From: Evtepia sp.
GTDB lineage: Bacteria; Bacillota; Clostridia; Oscillospirales; Oscillospiraceae
Direction of reading: 5' to 3'
Assembly: GCA_020025735.1 (NCBI GenBank)
Contig: JAHHRP010000016.1
Span: 1 to 22,667 of the forward strand
Length of the DNA: 22,667 nucleotides
Shown: piece after piece, positions 1-9,400 of the stretch
Layout: each line of letters starts with the position of its first letter
How positions within the stretch are numbered: the stretch's first letter is position 1
Notes under the pieces: generated by a model
Told to the model about the DNA's origin: nothing
Database searches by the model: none
What the model saw: only the letters and a program-made list of their open reading frames with translations
Made by a program: the position numbers and the translations under genes

Positions 1-614
1 GCCTGGAATACTTCTCCCAGCTTTTCTGCTGCAATCTTCCCCGCTGTAACTTCAGTAATCCGTGCCCGATAAGCTGGCCAATGCTCCACAGGCAACAGGG
101 CGGGAATACGGACCTGAGCACCATACTCGATGTCTCCTAAAATTCCTTGGGCCGCAGAAATTTCTTGCTTTATCCGCTCTAGCAATGGATAGGGACACTC
201 CACTACTGTCTGTGCCCATTGACGGACCACAGCAATCCCTGCTTCTACTAAGGCATCTTTCGCTGAACGTGTATAGGCCCGGAGCAGGCCGCCGGTTCCT
301 AGGAGTATCCCGCCAAAGTAGCGGGTGACCACGCAGCAAACATTTTCGATTCCTTCCCGACGGAAAACCTCCAGCATCGGCTGGCCGGCAGTGCCCTGAG
401 GTTCTCCATCATCAGAATACCGGGTCACGCCTCCCTCCCGCAGCAGATAGCACCAGCAGTTATGACGAGCATCGTAGTGCTTGGCCTTCGTCTGGGCGAT
501 TTTTTCTCTGGCCTCTTCCTCCGTTTCCACTCGCCAAAGATGTCCAATAAACCGGGAGCGTTTCTCTGTAAATTCCGTCTCGCTATCTTGAGCCGGGACA
601 TAATATTCTGCCAT
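1..614 (-). CDS. yigZ: YigZ / IMPACT family protein (3' end cut by window edge)
   Basis: Reading back from the ATG at 612-614 gives 204 complete codons with no stop before the window edge, so the C-terminus lies outside; family members are about 200-220 residues, so little is missing. The protein starts MAEYYVPAQDSETEF and carries the signature of the UPF0029/IMPACT fold: YSDDGEPQGTAGQPML near residue 65 and VTRYFGGILLGTGGLLRAY near residue 100. The family resembles eukaryotic IMPACT, a regulator of translational control; the bacterial role is poorly defined, so no reaction is claimed. The ribosome site GGGAGGA lies inside the last codons of hflX, whose stop is only 5 bases upstream, so this is the last visible gene of the flavin reductase-hflX-yigZ unit and is probably translationally linked to hflX. 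Confidence 0.9.
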   Translation of the reverse strand, partial: MAEYYVPAQDSETEFTEKRSRFIGHLWRVETEEEAREKIAQTKAKHYDARHNCWCYLLREGGVTRYSDDGEPQGTAGQPMLEVFRREGIENVCCVVTRYFGGILLGTGGLLRAYTRSAKDALVEAGIAVVRQWAQTVVECPYPLLERIKQEISAAQGILGDIEYGAQVRIPALLPVEHWPAYRARITEVTAGKIAAEKLGEVFQ

Positions 615-619
615 TCTTT

Positions 620-1927
620 TCAGTCCTCCCAGAATTCCTTGGTGGGCTGCCAACCATCAATGATATAGTCCTTGATCTGACCCACGGTCTTCTCTGCACA
701 TACTGCCACCACCTGAATGGTCTGGTCATATTCCACAGACTCCACCTTTGCATCCCGATAGAGCATATCCAGCACCCCTCCTTTGTCATAGGGCAGAGCT
801 AGAGTCACCCGGTGAAATCCTGTGTCCAGGCGCTTGCCAATCATAGACAGGAGCTTGTCCAACCCCTCCCCTGTCTTTGCAGAAATAGAAACGATATCCT
901 CACCATGAGGGCGTATCTCCCCCACATACACGTCAGACTTATTAAACACATCGATACGTGGGGTAGCCTCCGCCCCCAACTGCCGGACAAGACTTTCTAC
1001 TACCACTGCCTGTTCCCGCCACTCGGGGTTGGATGCGTCAATAACATGAAGGATCAGGTCGGCATAGGCCAGTTCTTCCAGTGTAGCCTTAAATGCCTCC
1101 ACCAGATGATGGGGCAGTTTTCGGATAAAACCCACTGTATCGGAAATTAGGACTGTACAGGTGTCAGAAATCTCCAACGTGCGAGTCGTCGTATCCAGGG
1201 TGTCAAAAAGACGATTCCGGGCAGGGATTCCTGCGTTGGTCAGTGCATTGAGAAGGGTAGACTTCCCTGCATTGGTATAGCCCACAATGGCCACCACAGG
1301 GATCTCATTTTTCTCCCGTCGGTCCCGCTGAACTGCCCGAATTCTGCGAACTTCTTCCAAATCTTCCGTAAGTTTGGCAATCTTGCGTCGAATATGGCGC
1401 CGGTCCGTTTCCAACTGGGTTTCGCCAGGACCACGGGTCCCGATGGGAGACTTCCCTCCAGAAGCTGTCTGACGAACCAAGTGGCCCCACATCCCTGTCA
1501 AGCGGGGCAAAAGGTATTTATACTGCGCCAACTCTACTTGAAGCCGCCCCTCCTTAGTTCTGGCCCGCTGGGCAAAAATATCCAAAATCAGCCCCGCCCG
1601 GTCGATTACTTGGGTCCCCACCTCTTCAGTGAGGACCCGTTGCTGAGAGGGGGAAAGTTCATTATCAAATACCACCAGATCCGCTTCCTGGGCACGGACC
1701 AATTCAGCCACCTCGGCCACCTTGCCTTCGCCAATAAAGGTCCGTGCCTCAGGGGAATCCCGATTTTGCAGGACAGCACCTACACACTCTCCCCCTGCTG
1801 TCTCCAACAGATCCTCCAGCTCCTCCAAACTGGTTTCGCTGGCATTGTCCTCCCTGGGCAGGCTATTGGCACGCAGACCCACCAGGACGGCACGATTTCG
1901 TTTCTCTTCAGTTCTATGGTCGGTCAT
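620..1927 (-). CDS. hflX: GTPase HflX
   Basis: HflX is a ribosome-binding GTPase that splits or rescues stalled or heat-damaged 70S ribosomes in the cytoplasm. The 435-residue product has the HflX N-terminal domain (about 1-200, with the conserved stretch GGKSPIGTRGPGETQLETDR at about 157-176) followed by a G domain: G1 GYTNAGKS 216-223, switch region FDTLDTTTR 241-249, G3 DTVGF 263-267, G4 NKSD 329-332 and G5 SAK 349-351. An open frame continues 45 codons further upstream, but those codons overlap the preceding gene. The ATG at 1927 is chosen because GGAGGT sits directly before it and the protein from there begins as the family does. The flavin reductase stop is 20 bases upstream, so the two genes are surely cotranscribed. 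All GTPase motifs are intact. Confidence 0.96.
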   Translation of the reverse strand: MTDHRTEEKRNRAVLVGLRANSLPREDNASETSLEELEDLLETAGGECVGAVLQNRDSPEARTFIGEGKVAEVAELVRAQEADLVVFDNELSPSQQRVLTEEVGTQVIDRAGLILDIFAQRARTKEGRLQVELAQYKYLLPRLTGMWGHLVRQTASGGKSPIGTRGPGETQLETDRRHIRRKIAKLTEDLEEVRRIRAVQRDRREKNEIPVVAIVGYTNAGKSTLLNALTNAGIPARNRLFDTLDTTTRTLEISDTCTVLISDTVGFIRKLPHHLVEAFKATLEELAYADLILHVIDASNPEWREQAVVVESLVRQLGAEATPRIDVFNKSDVYVGEIRPHGEDIVSISAKTGEGLDKLLSMIGKRLDTGFHRVTLALPYDKGGVLDMLYRDAKVESVEYDQTIQVVAVCAEKTVGQIKDYIIDGWQPTKEFWED

Positions 1928-1947
1928 AGGGACCTCCTTTGTGTTTT

Positions 1948-2445
1948 TCAGGTACGCACCAGCACTTGGGTGATTTCTCCCACATACATTCGGTGATAAT
2001 CTTTGGCCTGATAATGCTCCAGCGCCTCTCCGTCCATGTGCGTTGGATCTAAATCGCTCCAATAGCGTTTTTTACACACCAGAATTAGATCGGCTTCCTC
2101 AATATAGGGTGCCTGGTCCGCCGCAGCCACATGGAAGCCACAGGCAGCGAATTTATCCTCCTCCCGTCCGCTGACCGCACCGCAATGGGCCAGCTGTTTC
2201 TTCCATTGTGGAGAGAAGAATGAGAGGGTAAACATTTTATTTTCCTCTAAAAATTTGTAGGTATACCTCTGCGGACGCACATAAATGGTGGCCACCGGTT
2301 TCTTCCACAGCACCCCCAGGCCGCCCCAGCTGGCCGTCATAGTGTTGCAGTGGTCAGGAGTACCGGCGGTGATGAGGGTCCACTGGTCATCCAGGAGGGA
2401 AAAGATGTTTTCCTTGAGTTGTTTGGGTTCGATGGTGTGAAACAT
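1948..2445 (-). CDS. Flavin reductase family protein (FMN-binding split-barrel)
   Basis: This 165-residue protein resembles the flavin reductase-like FMN-binding split-barrel family, which binds FMN and passes electrons from NAD(P)H to flavin or another acceptor in the cytoplasm. Visible family features are the early WTLITAGTPDHCNTMTASWG segment (about 22-41), where the flavin phosphate is normally bound, followed by PVATIYVRPQRYTYKFLEEN and FTLSFFSP. The physiological substrate cannot be read from the sequence. The start is an ATG at 2443-2445 preceded by AGGAGGCAGTAAT. It is the first gene of the unit with hflX and yigZ, preceded by the rpmE terminator, a weak promoter candidate and an inverted repeat, so it may be regulated separately from rpmE. 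No gene symbol is justified. Confidence 0.85.
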   Translation of the reverse strand: MFHTIEPKQLKENIFSLLDDQWTLITAGTPDHCNTMTASWGGLGVLWKKPVATIYVRPQRYTYKFLEENKMFTLSFFSPQWKKQLAHCGAVSGREEDKFAACGFHVAAADQAPYIEEADLILVCKKRYWSDLDPTHMDGEALEHYQAKDYHRMYVGEITQVLVRT

Positions 2446-2465
2446 ATTACTGCCTCCTATTCATA

Positions 2466-2491
2466 CTGGGATGGAACATGACTCCATCCAG
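2466..2491 (-). repeat. Inverted repeat in the flavin reductase leader
   Basis: GGATGGA at 2469-2475 and TCCATCC at 2483-2489 are perfect 7-base arms around a 7-base spacer, extended by two more pairs past one bulged base to CTG/CAG ends. The repeat starts a few bases downstream of the candidate -10 and ends about 20 bases before the start codon. It has no T-run after it, so it is not a terminator. It could be an operator or a 5' mRNA hairpin; the sequence alone does not decide. Confidence 0.5.
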
Positions 2492-2520
2492 TTTATGCAG
2501 CAGTCCTGAGACAAAACCAA
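2492..2520 (-). promoter_or_regulatory. Weak promoter candidate for flavin reductase-hflX-yigZ
   Basis: On the minus strand TTGGTT (2515-2520) and CATAAA (2492-2497) are separated by 17 bases. They match the SigA consensus at 3 and 4 of 6 positions, so the case rests mainly on location: just after the rpmE terminator, with the predicted start of transcription at the edge of an inverted repeat. Confidence 0.35.
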
Positions 2521-2544
2521 GGTTTTTTTCGACAAATACAACGG

Positions 2545-2572
2545 AAAAACCCGTGCCGGAAAGGGCACGGGT
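2545..2572 (-). terminator. Rho-independent terminator of rpmE
   Basis: The arms ACCCGTGCC (2564-2572 read on the minus strand) and GGCACGGGT (2549-2557) form a perfect 9-base G+C-rich stem with a 6-base loop, followed on the minus strand by a T-run. It lies 16 bases beyond the rpmE stop and separates rpmE from the flavin reductase unit. Confidence 0.92.
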
Positions 2573-2588
2573 CCAAAGACAAAATCTT

Positions 2589-2792
2589 TTAGTTTTCCAA
2601 ACCGAACTTTTTGTTAAAGCGGCTGACGCGTCCGCCAGTATCCACCATCTTCTGCTTGCCGGTGAAGAAGGGGTGACACTTGGAGCAAACTTCTACTCGA
2701 ATATCCTTCTTCGTAGATCTTGTCTCGATCACGTTGCCACAAGCACAACGAATTGTGGTCTGCTCATAATTGGGATGGATGCCTTCCTTCAT
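2589..2792 (-). CDS. rpmE: 50S ribosomal protein L31, zinc-binding type
   Basis: This is the 67-residue large-subunit protein L31, which bridges the two ribosomal subunits. It starts MKEGIHPNYEQ, as the family does, and has the C+ (zinc) pattern: C16 and C18 in the CAC motif and C36 and C39 in CSKC, so it is the zinc-containing form and not the zinc-free YtiA-type paralogue. The C-terminus VSRFNKKFGLEN is intact. GAGGTG stands upstream of the ATG at an ordinary distance. The gene has its own strong promoter and its own terminator, so it is monocistronic, although read-through from addA is possible because no terminator is seen after addA. Confidence 0.98.
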   Translation of the reverse strand: MKEGIHPNYEQTTIRCACGNVIETRSTKKDIRVEVCSKCHPFFTGKQKMVDTGGRVSRFNKKFGLEN

Positions 2793-2816
2793 GCGTGTTC
2801 ACCTCTTTCTGATGTC

Positions 2817-2846
2817 AAAAAATACATACGCTCCCATAAGCGCGTA
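2817..2846 (-). promoter_or_regulatory. 5'-terminal hairpin in the rpmE leader
   Basis: In the roughly 50-base leader of rpmE, TACGC and GCGTA (2842-2846 and 2827-2831) can pair around a 10-base loop, beginning at about the predicted transcription start. A run of six T follows a few bases later on the minus strand (2817-2822). Leaders that bind their own ribosomal protein are known for several ribosomal genes, L31 included, but the stem is only five pairs and no match to a known class was tested. Confidence 0.3.
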
Positions 2847-2850
2847 ACAT

Positions 2851-2879
2851 ATAATACCACCTTATCAGGAAAAATGCAA
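2851..2879 (-). promoter_or_regulatory. Strong SigA-type promoter of rpmE
   Basis: TTGCAT (2874-2879) and TATTAT (2851-2856) are 17 bases apart on the minus strand, and TGG precedes the -10, giving an extended -10 element. The predicted start of transcription is near 2844, about 50 bases before the rpmE ATG. Confidence 0.88.
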
Positions 2880-2912
2880 CTCTTTTTTTCGTATTTATTG
2901 GCTTTTTTTCGC

Positions 2913-5900
2913 TCAAGGAATCTCTACTCCCATTCCCAGGGAAAGAAACCAAAGCATCCGCCGTGCAACTGATTTCCCTGTCACCTGCTCTAGTGCATAT
3001 CCATAGGCTGCCAGTTGCCCCTGGTAGCGCCGACACCGTTCCTTCAAAGCGTTCGGAGGAAAACGATCGGTTTTAAAATCCACCAGCGTGATCCCTTCCT
3101 CCGTTTCAAACCAACAGTCAATGACCCCTTGCAGCAGGACCTTTTCGCCCTCGGGTGCGTAAGGGAAGAAGCGATGTGCTTCCGCCAAAACAGAAAAAGG
3201 ATACTCTCGGTGCAAACTGCTGCTAATCCGTATTTGCCACCCCAGATCCCCAGTAAAAAAACGGGCAACTGCCACTGGATCTACCGTCTTGGCCTGCTCC
3301 TGGGTCAGGTAGTCCTCTGCTATCAGGCGGGCCAACTCTCCCCGTACCTTCTCCACCGAACCAGCATGATCCAAGCGGATGCATTGCATGACAGTGTGTA
3401 CGGCCGTACCCCGCTGAGCAGAGGTCAAGCCCATGGCCTGCTGGGCAAACTGAGGGCGATAGAATGGGGCCGGTTTTCCTTCTTCCTGCTCCCGCAGCAG
3501 AAAAACGCCTGGTTCCTCCACCGCCTGCTCTGCCACCTGGGTTGCTGTCACTTTAGCCGGTGTTGCGGATGCCTGCTGATAGGGATAGTGCCAGCAAAGG
3601 CGCGACAACACTTCCGCCGCAGAAAGCGCCCCACTCTCTTGTTGGGACGGACAATCTGTTGGACGGATTACCTCCTGAGACACTGCTCCTCCATGGTAAA
3701 ATACCTTCCACGGAGGACCGAATTGGCCAACGGGCAACGTCATATCCTCCCGCCCCATAGCCCGCCGCAGCGCCACGCCCTCTGGCCGGGCCAGCGCGGT
3801 GAGCAGAAGCCACTGACCCACACTAGTGCATCCTGCCAGCACCCTTGGGTCGGCAGGACAACTCACACTTTCTGCCAGATTTTTCAGGTCAGTTACACCA
3901 TACGATAAGCTATGAGTAAGAACCAGCTTTTCTTTTGCACGAGTCATCGCGACATAGAGCAGACGCATCTCCTCGGCCAGCAATTCCTTTTTTAGCGCCA
4001 GCGATACACCCGTGCGGGCCAAGGTAGGGAAGGCTATCATCGTTTCCCGGTCCAGCCCCTTGGGACCCAGCCCCAACTTAGGATGAAAGAGAACGGGCTT
4101 TTGCAGATCCCCATAGTTCAATCGCCGTCCCAATCCACAGAGAAACACCACAGGATACTCCAATCCCTTGGAACGATGGATCGAGAGAATCCTCACCCCT
4201 GTCTCCTCTTTGGGCGCACCAGGCACCTGCCGCAGGCCACCGCTCTCCCGCACTCGGTCTAAATGGAGGAGAAACCCAAACAATCCCTTGTGTCCTGTCC
4301 CCTCAAAACGGCGGGCCAACTGATAAAAAGCCAACAAATTTTCCCGTCTCTTCTCCCCGCCGGGCATGGCTGTAAAGACCTCCAACATATCCGTATGCCG
4401 ATAAAGGTCCCAGAGAAGCTGATAACTGCTCTTCTCCCCTGCGTCAAAGCGAAGCGCTGTCAGTTGTTCCAAAAACGCTGTGCAGTCAGACCATCCTTGT
4501 TCTTTTGCCGCTTGCAGTGCTGTATAAAAATCTCCTGTCGATAAAGAGCGGATCTCTGCCAAGCGCTCCCCGGAAAACCCCACCAACGGAGAGCGGAGTA
4601 CCGCCAACAAAGGAATGTCCTGCCTGGGATTGTCAATGATCTGTAACCAAGACAATGCCACAGAAATTTCCGTGGTCTGGAACAGATCCCCTCCCTCCTC
4701 TGCTGACCATCCAACCCCTTGCTCCTCCAAAGCCAGGGTGTAATAATGGCGTACTGGACCAGGAGAACGCAGCAAAATGGCCACGTCATCTGGCCGCAAG
4801 GGTCGGGTGCCTCCCTGTCCATCAGAAACCGGAAATCCCGCGTGCAGCAGCGCCGCAATCTGACGCGCTACGAACTGAGCTTCCAGATAACTTCTGTTCT
4901 GCTTTTCTTCCGTAAGCGCAAGATCTTGTGTAAAATCTAACACATGAAATTCCGTCTCATACCCTTCCCCTTCCGGGAACGTCCCGCCGGGATAAAGCGC
5001 CTCTTGGTCCGTATAATCCATCTCACCCAACTGTCGGGACATAATATTGCGAAATAAATCATTGACCGCCTCCAACACCTGGGGCCGAGAGCGGAAATTT
5101 TTAGAGAGCGTAATGCGCCTCTCCTGTCCTGATCCTGCCTGATCGTGAGGCAGAAATGTACGATATTTCTCCAAAAAGATGGTAGGATCTGCCAAACGAA
5201 AGCGGTAGATAGACTGCTTCACATCCCCCACCATGAACAGATTCTCTCCCTGGCGGGACAGTGCCCGAAAGATGGTGTTCTGCACTTGATTCGTGTCCTG
5301 ATATTCATCCACCATGATCTCTGCATACTGGCTTCCCCACTGGCGGGCCAGCTGGGTGGGTTCTCCCTCCTGGTCCACCAACAACTGGACAGCAAAATGT
5401 TCTAAGTCAGAAAAGTCCAGCAACGCTCGTTTCTTCTTCTCCTCCCCATAGGCTTTAGAGAAATCCTCCACCAGATCCAACAAACCTACCATAGCAGGAT
5501 AGACCAACGCCATATCCTCCAGCAGAGGACCACTGGGACTGGAAAACTGCTCCATCAGTTCCTCTGCTGCCTTTTTGCACCGGTCGCGGATGGCCTTGAT
5601 CTGTTCCTGCGCCGCAGGGTCCTCCACCCCCCTAGCGGCTTTTAGTTTCGGAAATGTAATCCTCCTCTCCGCTGCCTCGTCCCAACTCTCGCCTGCTGCC
5701 TGTGCAAAAGCCTCCAGATCCCTCTGCGTGGTGCGTAAACTGTCTAAATAGGCCTTTTCCAGTGCCTCGTCACCTTGGGCCAGTTCACAGGAACGAGCCA
5801 TCTGTCCAGCCCAATAAGATGCCGTCTGACCTGCCTCTTGCAGCAACAGTGCCCCCCACGGAGTCTGTCCTGCGTCAGTACAGCCGGACAGATCCAGCAC

Positions 5901-6491
5901 CTTACGCTGCTGGTCCAACCAAGCCACAGGGTCCTGTGCGCTCTGAATCTTCCCATAGATATCTAGGGTGATGTCCATTAGGCGGCTGTCATCTCGGCCA
6001 GAAGTGAGAATGTCCAATACTTTGGCAAAGTTCCCCTCCGGGTCCACCGACTCGTACCGTGTCTCCAGCACCTCGTCCAAAGTCCGGGACATAAGAACCT
6101 GCGCTTCCTCGTCCTCACACAGCGCAAAATCCCCAGGCACATCCAGCAAGTGCCCCCATTGACGCAGTAAAACGGTACAAAAGGCGTGAATGGTAGAAAT
6201 CTGGGTTTGATAGAGACGGACCGTCTGCCGCCGCAGATGGGCATTTTCCGGCTGCTTTGTCAGCGCATCAGAAATCTCCTGCGCGATCCGTCCCCGCAGC
6301 TCCTCGGCAGCAGCCCTGGTAAAGGTGATGATGAGAAATTCGTCGATGTTTTTCCCCTCGTTTAGGATATAATCCATCAGCCGCTCCACCAGCACGCGGG
6401 TCTTTCCTGACCCAGCTGCAGCAGAAACCAGTAGACCGCCACCGCGATTTTTGACCACTGCTTCCTGTTCAGGTGTCCGTTTCACCGCCAT
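2913..6491 (-). CDS. addA: ATP-dependent helicase/nuclease subunit A (AddA)
   Basis: AddA is the 3'-5' helicase and one of the two nucleases of AddAB, the Firmicute counterpart of RecBCD that resects double-strand breaks up to a Chi site for RecA. The 1192-residue protein, close to the family's usual 1200-1250, shows the UvrD-type helicase motifs in order: AAAGSGKT 24-31, DEYQDTN 395-401, GDVKQSIYRFR 422-432, KNFRSR 464-469, SIHRSKGLEYP 770-780 and YVAMTRAKEKLVL 846-858. A C-terminal RecB-like nuclease follows, with H1032, GVID 1122-1125, VDFKTD 1137-1142 and YQGQLAAYGYAL near 1156-1167. All expected catalytic residues are present. The ATG at 6491 lies inside the end of addB (23-base overlap) and is preceded by AAGGAGAGG, so the two subunits are translationally coupled. 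No terminator is visible after its stop. Confidence 0.98.
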   Translation of the reverse strand: MAVKRTPEQEAVVKNRGGGLLVSAAAGSGKTRVLVERLMDYILNEGKNIDEFLIITFTRAAAEELRGRIAQEISDALTKQPENAHLRRQTVRLYQTQISTIHAFCTVLLRQWGHLLDVPGDFALCEDEEAQVLMSRTLDEVLETRYESVDPEGNFAKVLDILTSGRDDSRLMDITLDIYGKIQSAQDPVAWLDQQRKVLDLSGCTDAGQTPWGALLLQEAGQTASYWAGQMARSCELAQGDEALEKAYLDSLRTTQRDLEAFAQAAGESWDEAAERRITFPKLKAARGVEDPAAQEQIKAIRDRCKKAAEELMEQFSSPSGPLLEDMALVYPAMVGLLDLVEDFSKAYGEEKKKRALLDFSDLEHFAVQLLVDQEGEPTQLARQWGSQYAEIMVDEYQDTNQVQNTIFRALSRQGENLFMVGDVKQSIYRFRLADPTIFLEKYRTFLPHDQAGSGQERRITLSKNFRSRPQVLEAVNDLFRNIMSRQLGEMDYTDQEALYPGGTFPEGEGYETEFHVLDFTQDLALTEEKQNRSYLEAQFVARQIAALLHAGFPVSDGQGGTRPLRPDDVAILLRSPGPVRHYYTLALEEQGVGWSAEEGGDLFQTTEISVALSWLQIIDNPRQDIPLLAVLRSPLVGFSGERLAEIRSLSTGDFYTALQAAKEQGWSDCTAFLEQLTALRFDAGEKSSYQLLWDLYRHTDMLEVFTAMPGGEKRRENLLAFYQLARRFEGTGHKGLFGFLLHLDRVRESGGLRQVPGAPKEETGVRILSIHRSKGLEYPVVFLCGLGRRLNYGDLQKPVLFHPKLGLGPKGLDRETMIAFPTLARTGVSLALKKELLAEEMRLLYVAMTRAKEKLVLTHSLSYGVTDLKNLAESVSCPADPRVLAGCTSVGQWLLLTALARPEGVALRRAMGREDMTLPVGQFGPPWKVFYHGGAVSQEVIRPTDCPSQQESGALSAAEVLSRLCWHYPYQQASATPAKVTATQVAEQAVEEPGVFLLREQEEGKPAPFYRPQFAQQAMGLTSAQRGTAVHTVMQCIRLDHAGSVEKVRGELARLIAEDYLTQEQAKTVDPVAVARFFTGDLGWQIRISSSLHREYPFSVLAEAHRFFPYAPEGEKVLLQGVIDCWFETEEGITLVDFKTDRFPPNALKERCRRYQGQLAAYGYALEQVTGKSVARRMLWFLSLGMGVEIP

Positions 6492-9400
6492 GCGCTTCCT
6501 CTCCTTCCTCCCTCTGCTCCAGCCATGCCCAAAACGCGCTGTTCTTCACCGATGGAATCCATCGGCGGTGATCATTGTAGGGTTCAAACTGGCAAGCTCG
6601 GAAAAATTCACAGTACTGACACGCGTTTTTCTCCGGTCCCCGCCAGAAGGGATCGGCATCAATATTCCCCGCTGCAATCTCCTGACAGATCTGTGACAAA
6701 ATTTGCTGGGTGTGTTTTTTCAGCCGTCCAAGCTTTTGGGCACTCACCAGCGCGTCGCCAGTAATCTTCCCTGTTCTGGCACTCACCTTCAAGGGAAGGA
6801 AACGCAATCCTCCCTCTCCATGCTCCATAGCTTGGAGAACCTCGTCATCCTCCAGCACCAGTCCCTTCCGCACCAGTTCCTTGTCCAACAGGCGCTGACG
6901 GGTATGCTCATCCATGGTCCGGCTGCCAGCGATCATGGCATCTCGAGCTGGCAGATAGAGGACACCGGCCGGTACTGGCGGCATCCCAAAAAGTGTCTCC
7001 CCCTTCTCTTCCAAGGCAAAGAGATACAAGAGCATTTGCAGTCCCAAACCATTCCACACCTCTGTCAAGTCAAAAGACTTCCTTCCCGTTTTATAATCCA
7101 CCACACGCAGATAGATTCGGCCATTTTTTATCCAGCCGTCCACACGGTCTACAAAACCAGACAGACGCAGTGTGATCCCTCCCTCGGTTAGTTCCACAGG
7201 AGGCAGCTGCTTTCCTTCCCCAAAGCCAAGCTCAAAGAAGATCGGCTGGAAATCCGATGCCCGCAGCTCTTCGGCCACATTGGCCACTACTGCCCGGATG
7301 TTACGCTCTAAGCGGCGGAAGAGATAGTGAAATCGTGGCGTCTGCTGGTCCATTCCCCCCAATTCCTGAAACACATAATCCTCCACTGCCTGGGCGGTCA
7401 GATCTTGTAGTTCCTGGTCAGAGACTTGAGCGATCCCACCCTTAGCCCGGACAGCCCGCAGAACGTGTTCCAAAACAAAATGGACAAACGTCCCATACTC
7501 TGGGGCGTGGAATCCCGCTGGATGACGATCTTTGGCTTCCAACCCATAGCGGAGAAAGTAAGCAAAATGGCAAGACTTATACTGGTCCATTCGGGAGGCA
7601 GACATGGCTACTTTTTCTCCATACAGGGACTTGACTGCTTCTGCTGACAAACGTCCCCTATGCCAACGCGCACCTTGGTCCAGATGCTGAAAAAGTCTCC
7701 GACAAACAGCTTCCTCTGTCAGGGCCGCACGGGCCTGGGGCAGCTGAGCTGCCAGCGAACGCAACTGATCAGGCGAAGGCTCCACACTCCCCTTCCCATA
7801 CGCTTGAGGGAACAGTATCTCCAAACGCTGGACCAGATAGGAAGGACGCTTTTCACCCCCGCTCTCTCCCTGGGCGGGCCAGGAAACATACAGGCACCGA
7901 CTGGGCTGGGCACAGGTCGTATAAACGATGGTGTTTTCTCGGCTGATTTTCTCCTCCATCTGTGGAGAAAGGGTCAGGCCATATTCCTCCAGCAGCGCCC
8001 GGTCCCGGTCCGTAAGCAGTCCCTGTCCTGGTGCCACTTGAGGGATCGCACTCTCATCCGCCCCTAAAAGGAATAGTACTTTACAGGCTCTGCTGCCCAA
8101 TCGCTGGGCATCTCCCGCAGTCACCCGATCCAAAGAGGCAGGGATGGTCCCCACAGAGTAACGGGAGAGGAGCAGACGCAGCAACCGCGAAAAGTCTCCA
8201 AAGTCAGCCTCCATCTCTCCCAACATTGCCTGACACTGTGCGAGTGCTCCACAGAAAATCTCCCAAAGCTGGCTGTACTGCCGGGCAAGCTCTGGTTCCC
8301 CCTGTTCTAAAAGGGCAGCACTTCGTGCTTCCAATGCCTCGGGTGCCTGGATCTCCTCCAAGAACCGATACAGGGCCAGCACTTGCGCACCAATGGTGTC
8401 ACCGGCCTCTTTTCTCAGACGCTCCAACGGCTGGATGACCCGTAAGCGGATTGCATTGAGTGCTTCCAACTGCTCCACATCCTGTGGTGTAAAGCGCTGG
8501 TGGTATCCCCCCGGATGGAGTGTCCAACCCTTCGTCGAAGTCCAACGGCTGCCCCGGATATCCCAGGTAAGGACATAGTTTTCCAAACGATCACACTCGT
8601 CAAGACGAATCCCTGCCAGACCTGTTTTCAAGTAGCGGAACATATCTTCATAAAGATATCCTCCATTTACGGCATCAAGTGCAGCAGTAATGAGGGTAAC
8701 GATAGGCTTTTGTAAAATATCCGTCTTATCTGCCTGGAAAAGAGGAATGTCGTACTGGGCAAAGATTCCTTCCAACTGCTCCCAATAAGGATCGATAGAA
8801 CGAGCTGTCACCACAATATCCCGATAGCGCACCTCACCTCGACGGACCAGTTCCCGAATCTCCCCTGCCGCCCAGGCTACCTCTTCCCGGGGGGAAGAAA
8901 GGACCCGGACAACAACACTCTCATCCCACGCTCCCTCATAAGGGACCAATGGATGGACAAATAAACCTTGTTCCAGATGTCGCAAAGGGGGGGTACGCCC
9001 ATTCTTTTGCATCGGGATATGTTCTTCTGCTACGGGACACCCCACCCGTTGCGCTATCCTTTTTATCCAGGCAATGGTTTTATAGGCAGGGGCAAAAATC
9101 CCCTCTTCCTCCTCTTCCCCACAAGTGAGGGTAAGGGTAACGGTATGGGCCTGCCGGAGGAGTTCCTCCAGCACCAGTCCTTGCTGGGGCGTAAAATCGG
9201 TAAACCCATCCAGATAAATGTCACGCGCCTGAAAAAATGGCGTCTTTTTTAACTTCTCTGCCAAACGGGTCAGACGATCTCGTGGGTCCAGCGCCCCCCG
9301 GGCGGTGATCGCCTCATAGGCTCCAAAGATAAGGCCAAGATCCCGAAGCTTTTCGCCATCTACCCCCTCGGTCTCCTCCCCCACTTGGGCCAGCTGTTCC

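Noticed and set aside
1394..1996. Plus-strand open frame of 200 codons opposite hflX
   Set aside because: It is antisense to the conserved HflX domains, rich in Pro/Leu/Ser as antisense frames often are, and resembles no family.
3015..3908. Plus-strand open frame of 297 codons opposite addA
   Set aside because: It is antisense to the AddA nuclease region, with no domain signal. AddA on the other strand explains the sequence fully.
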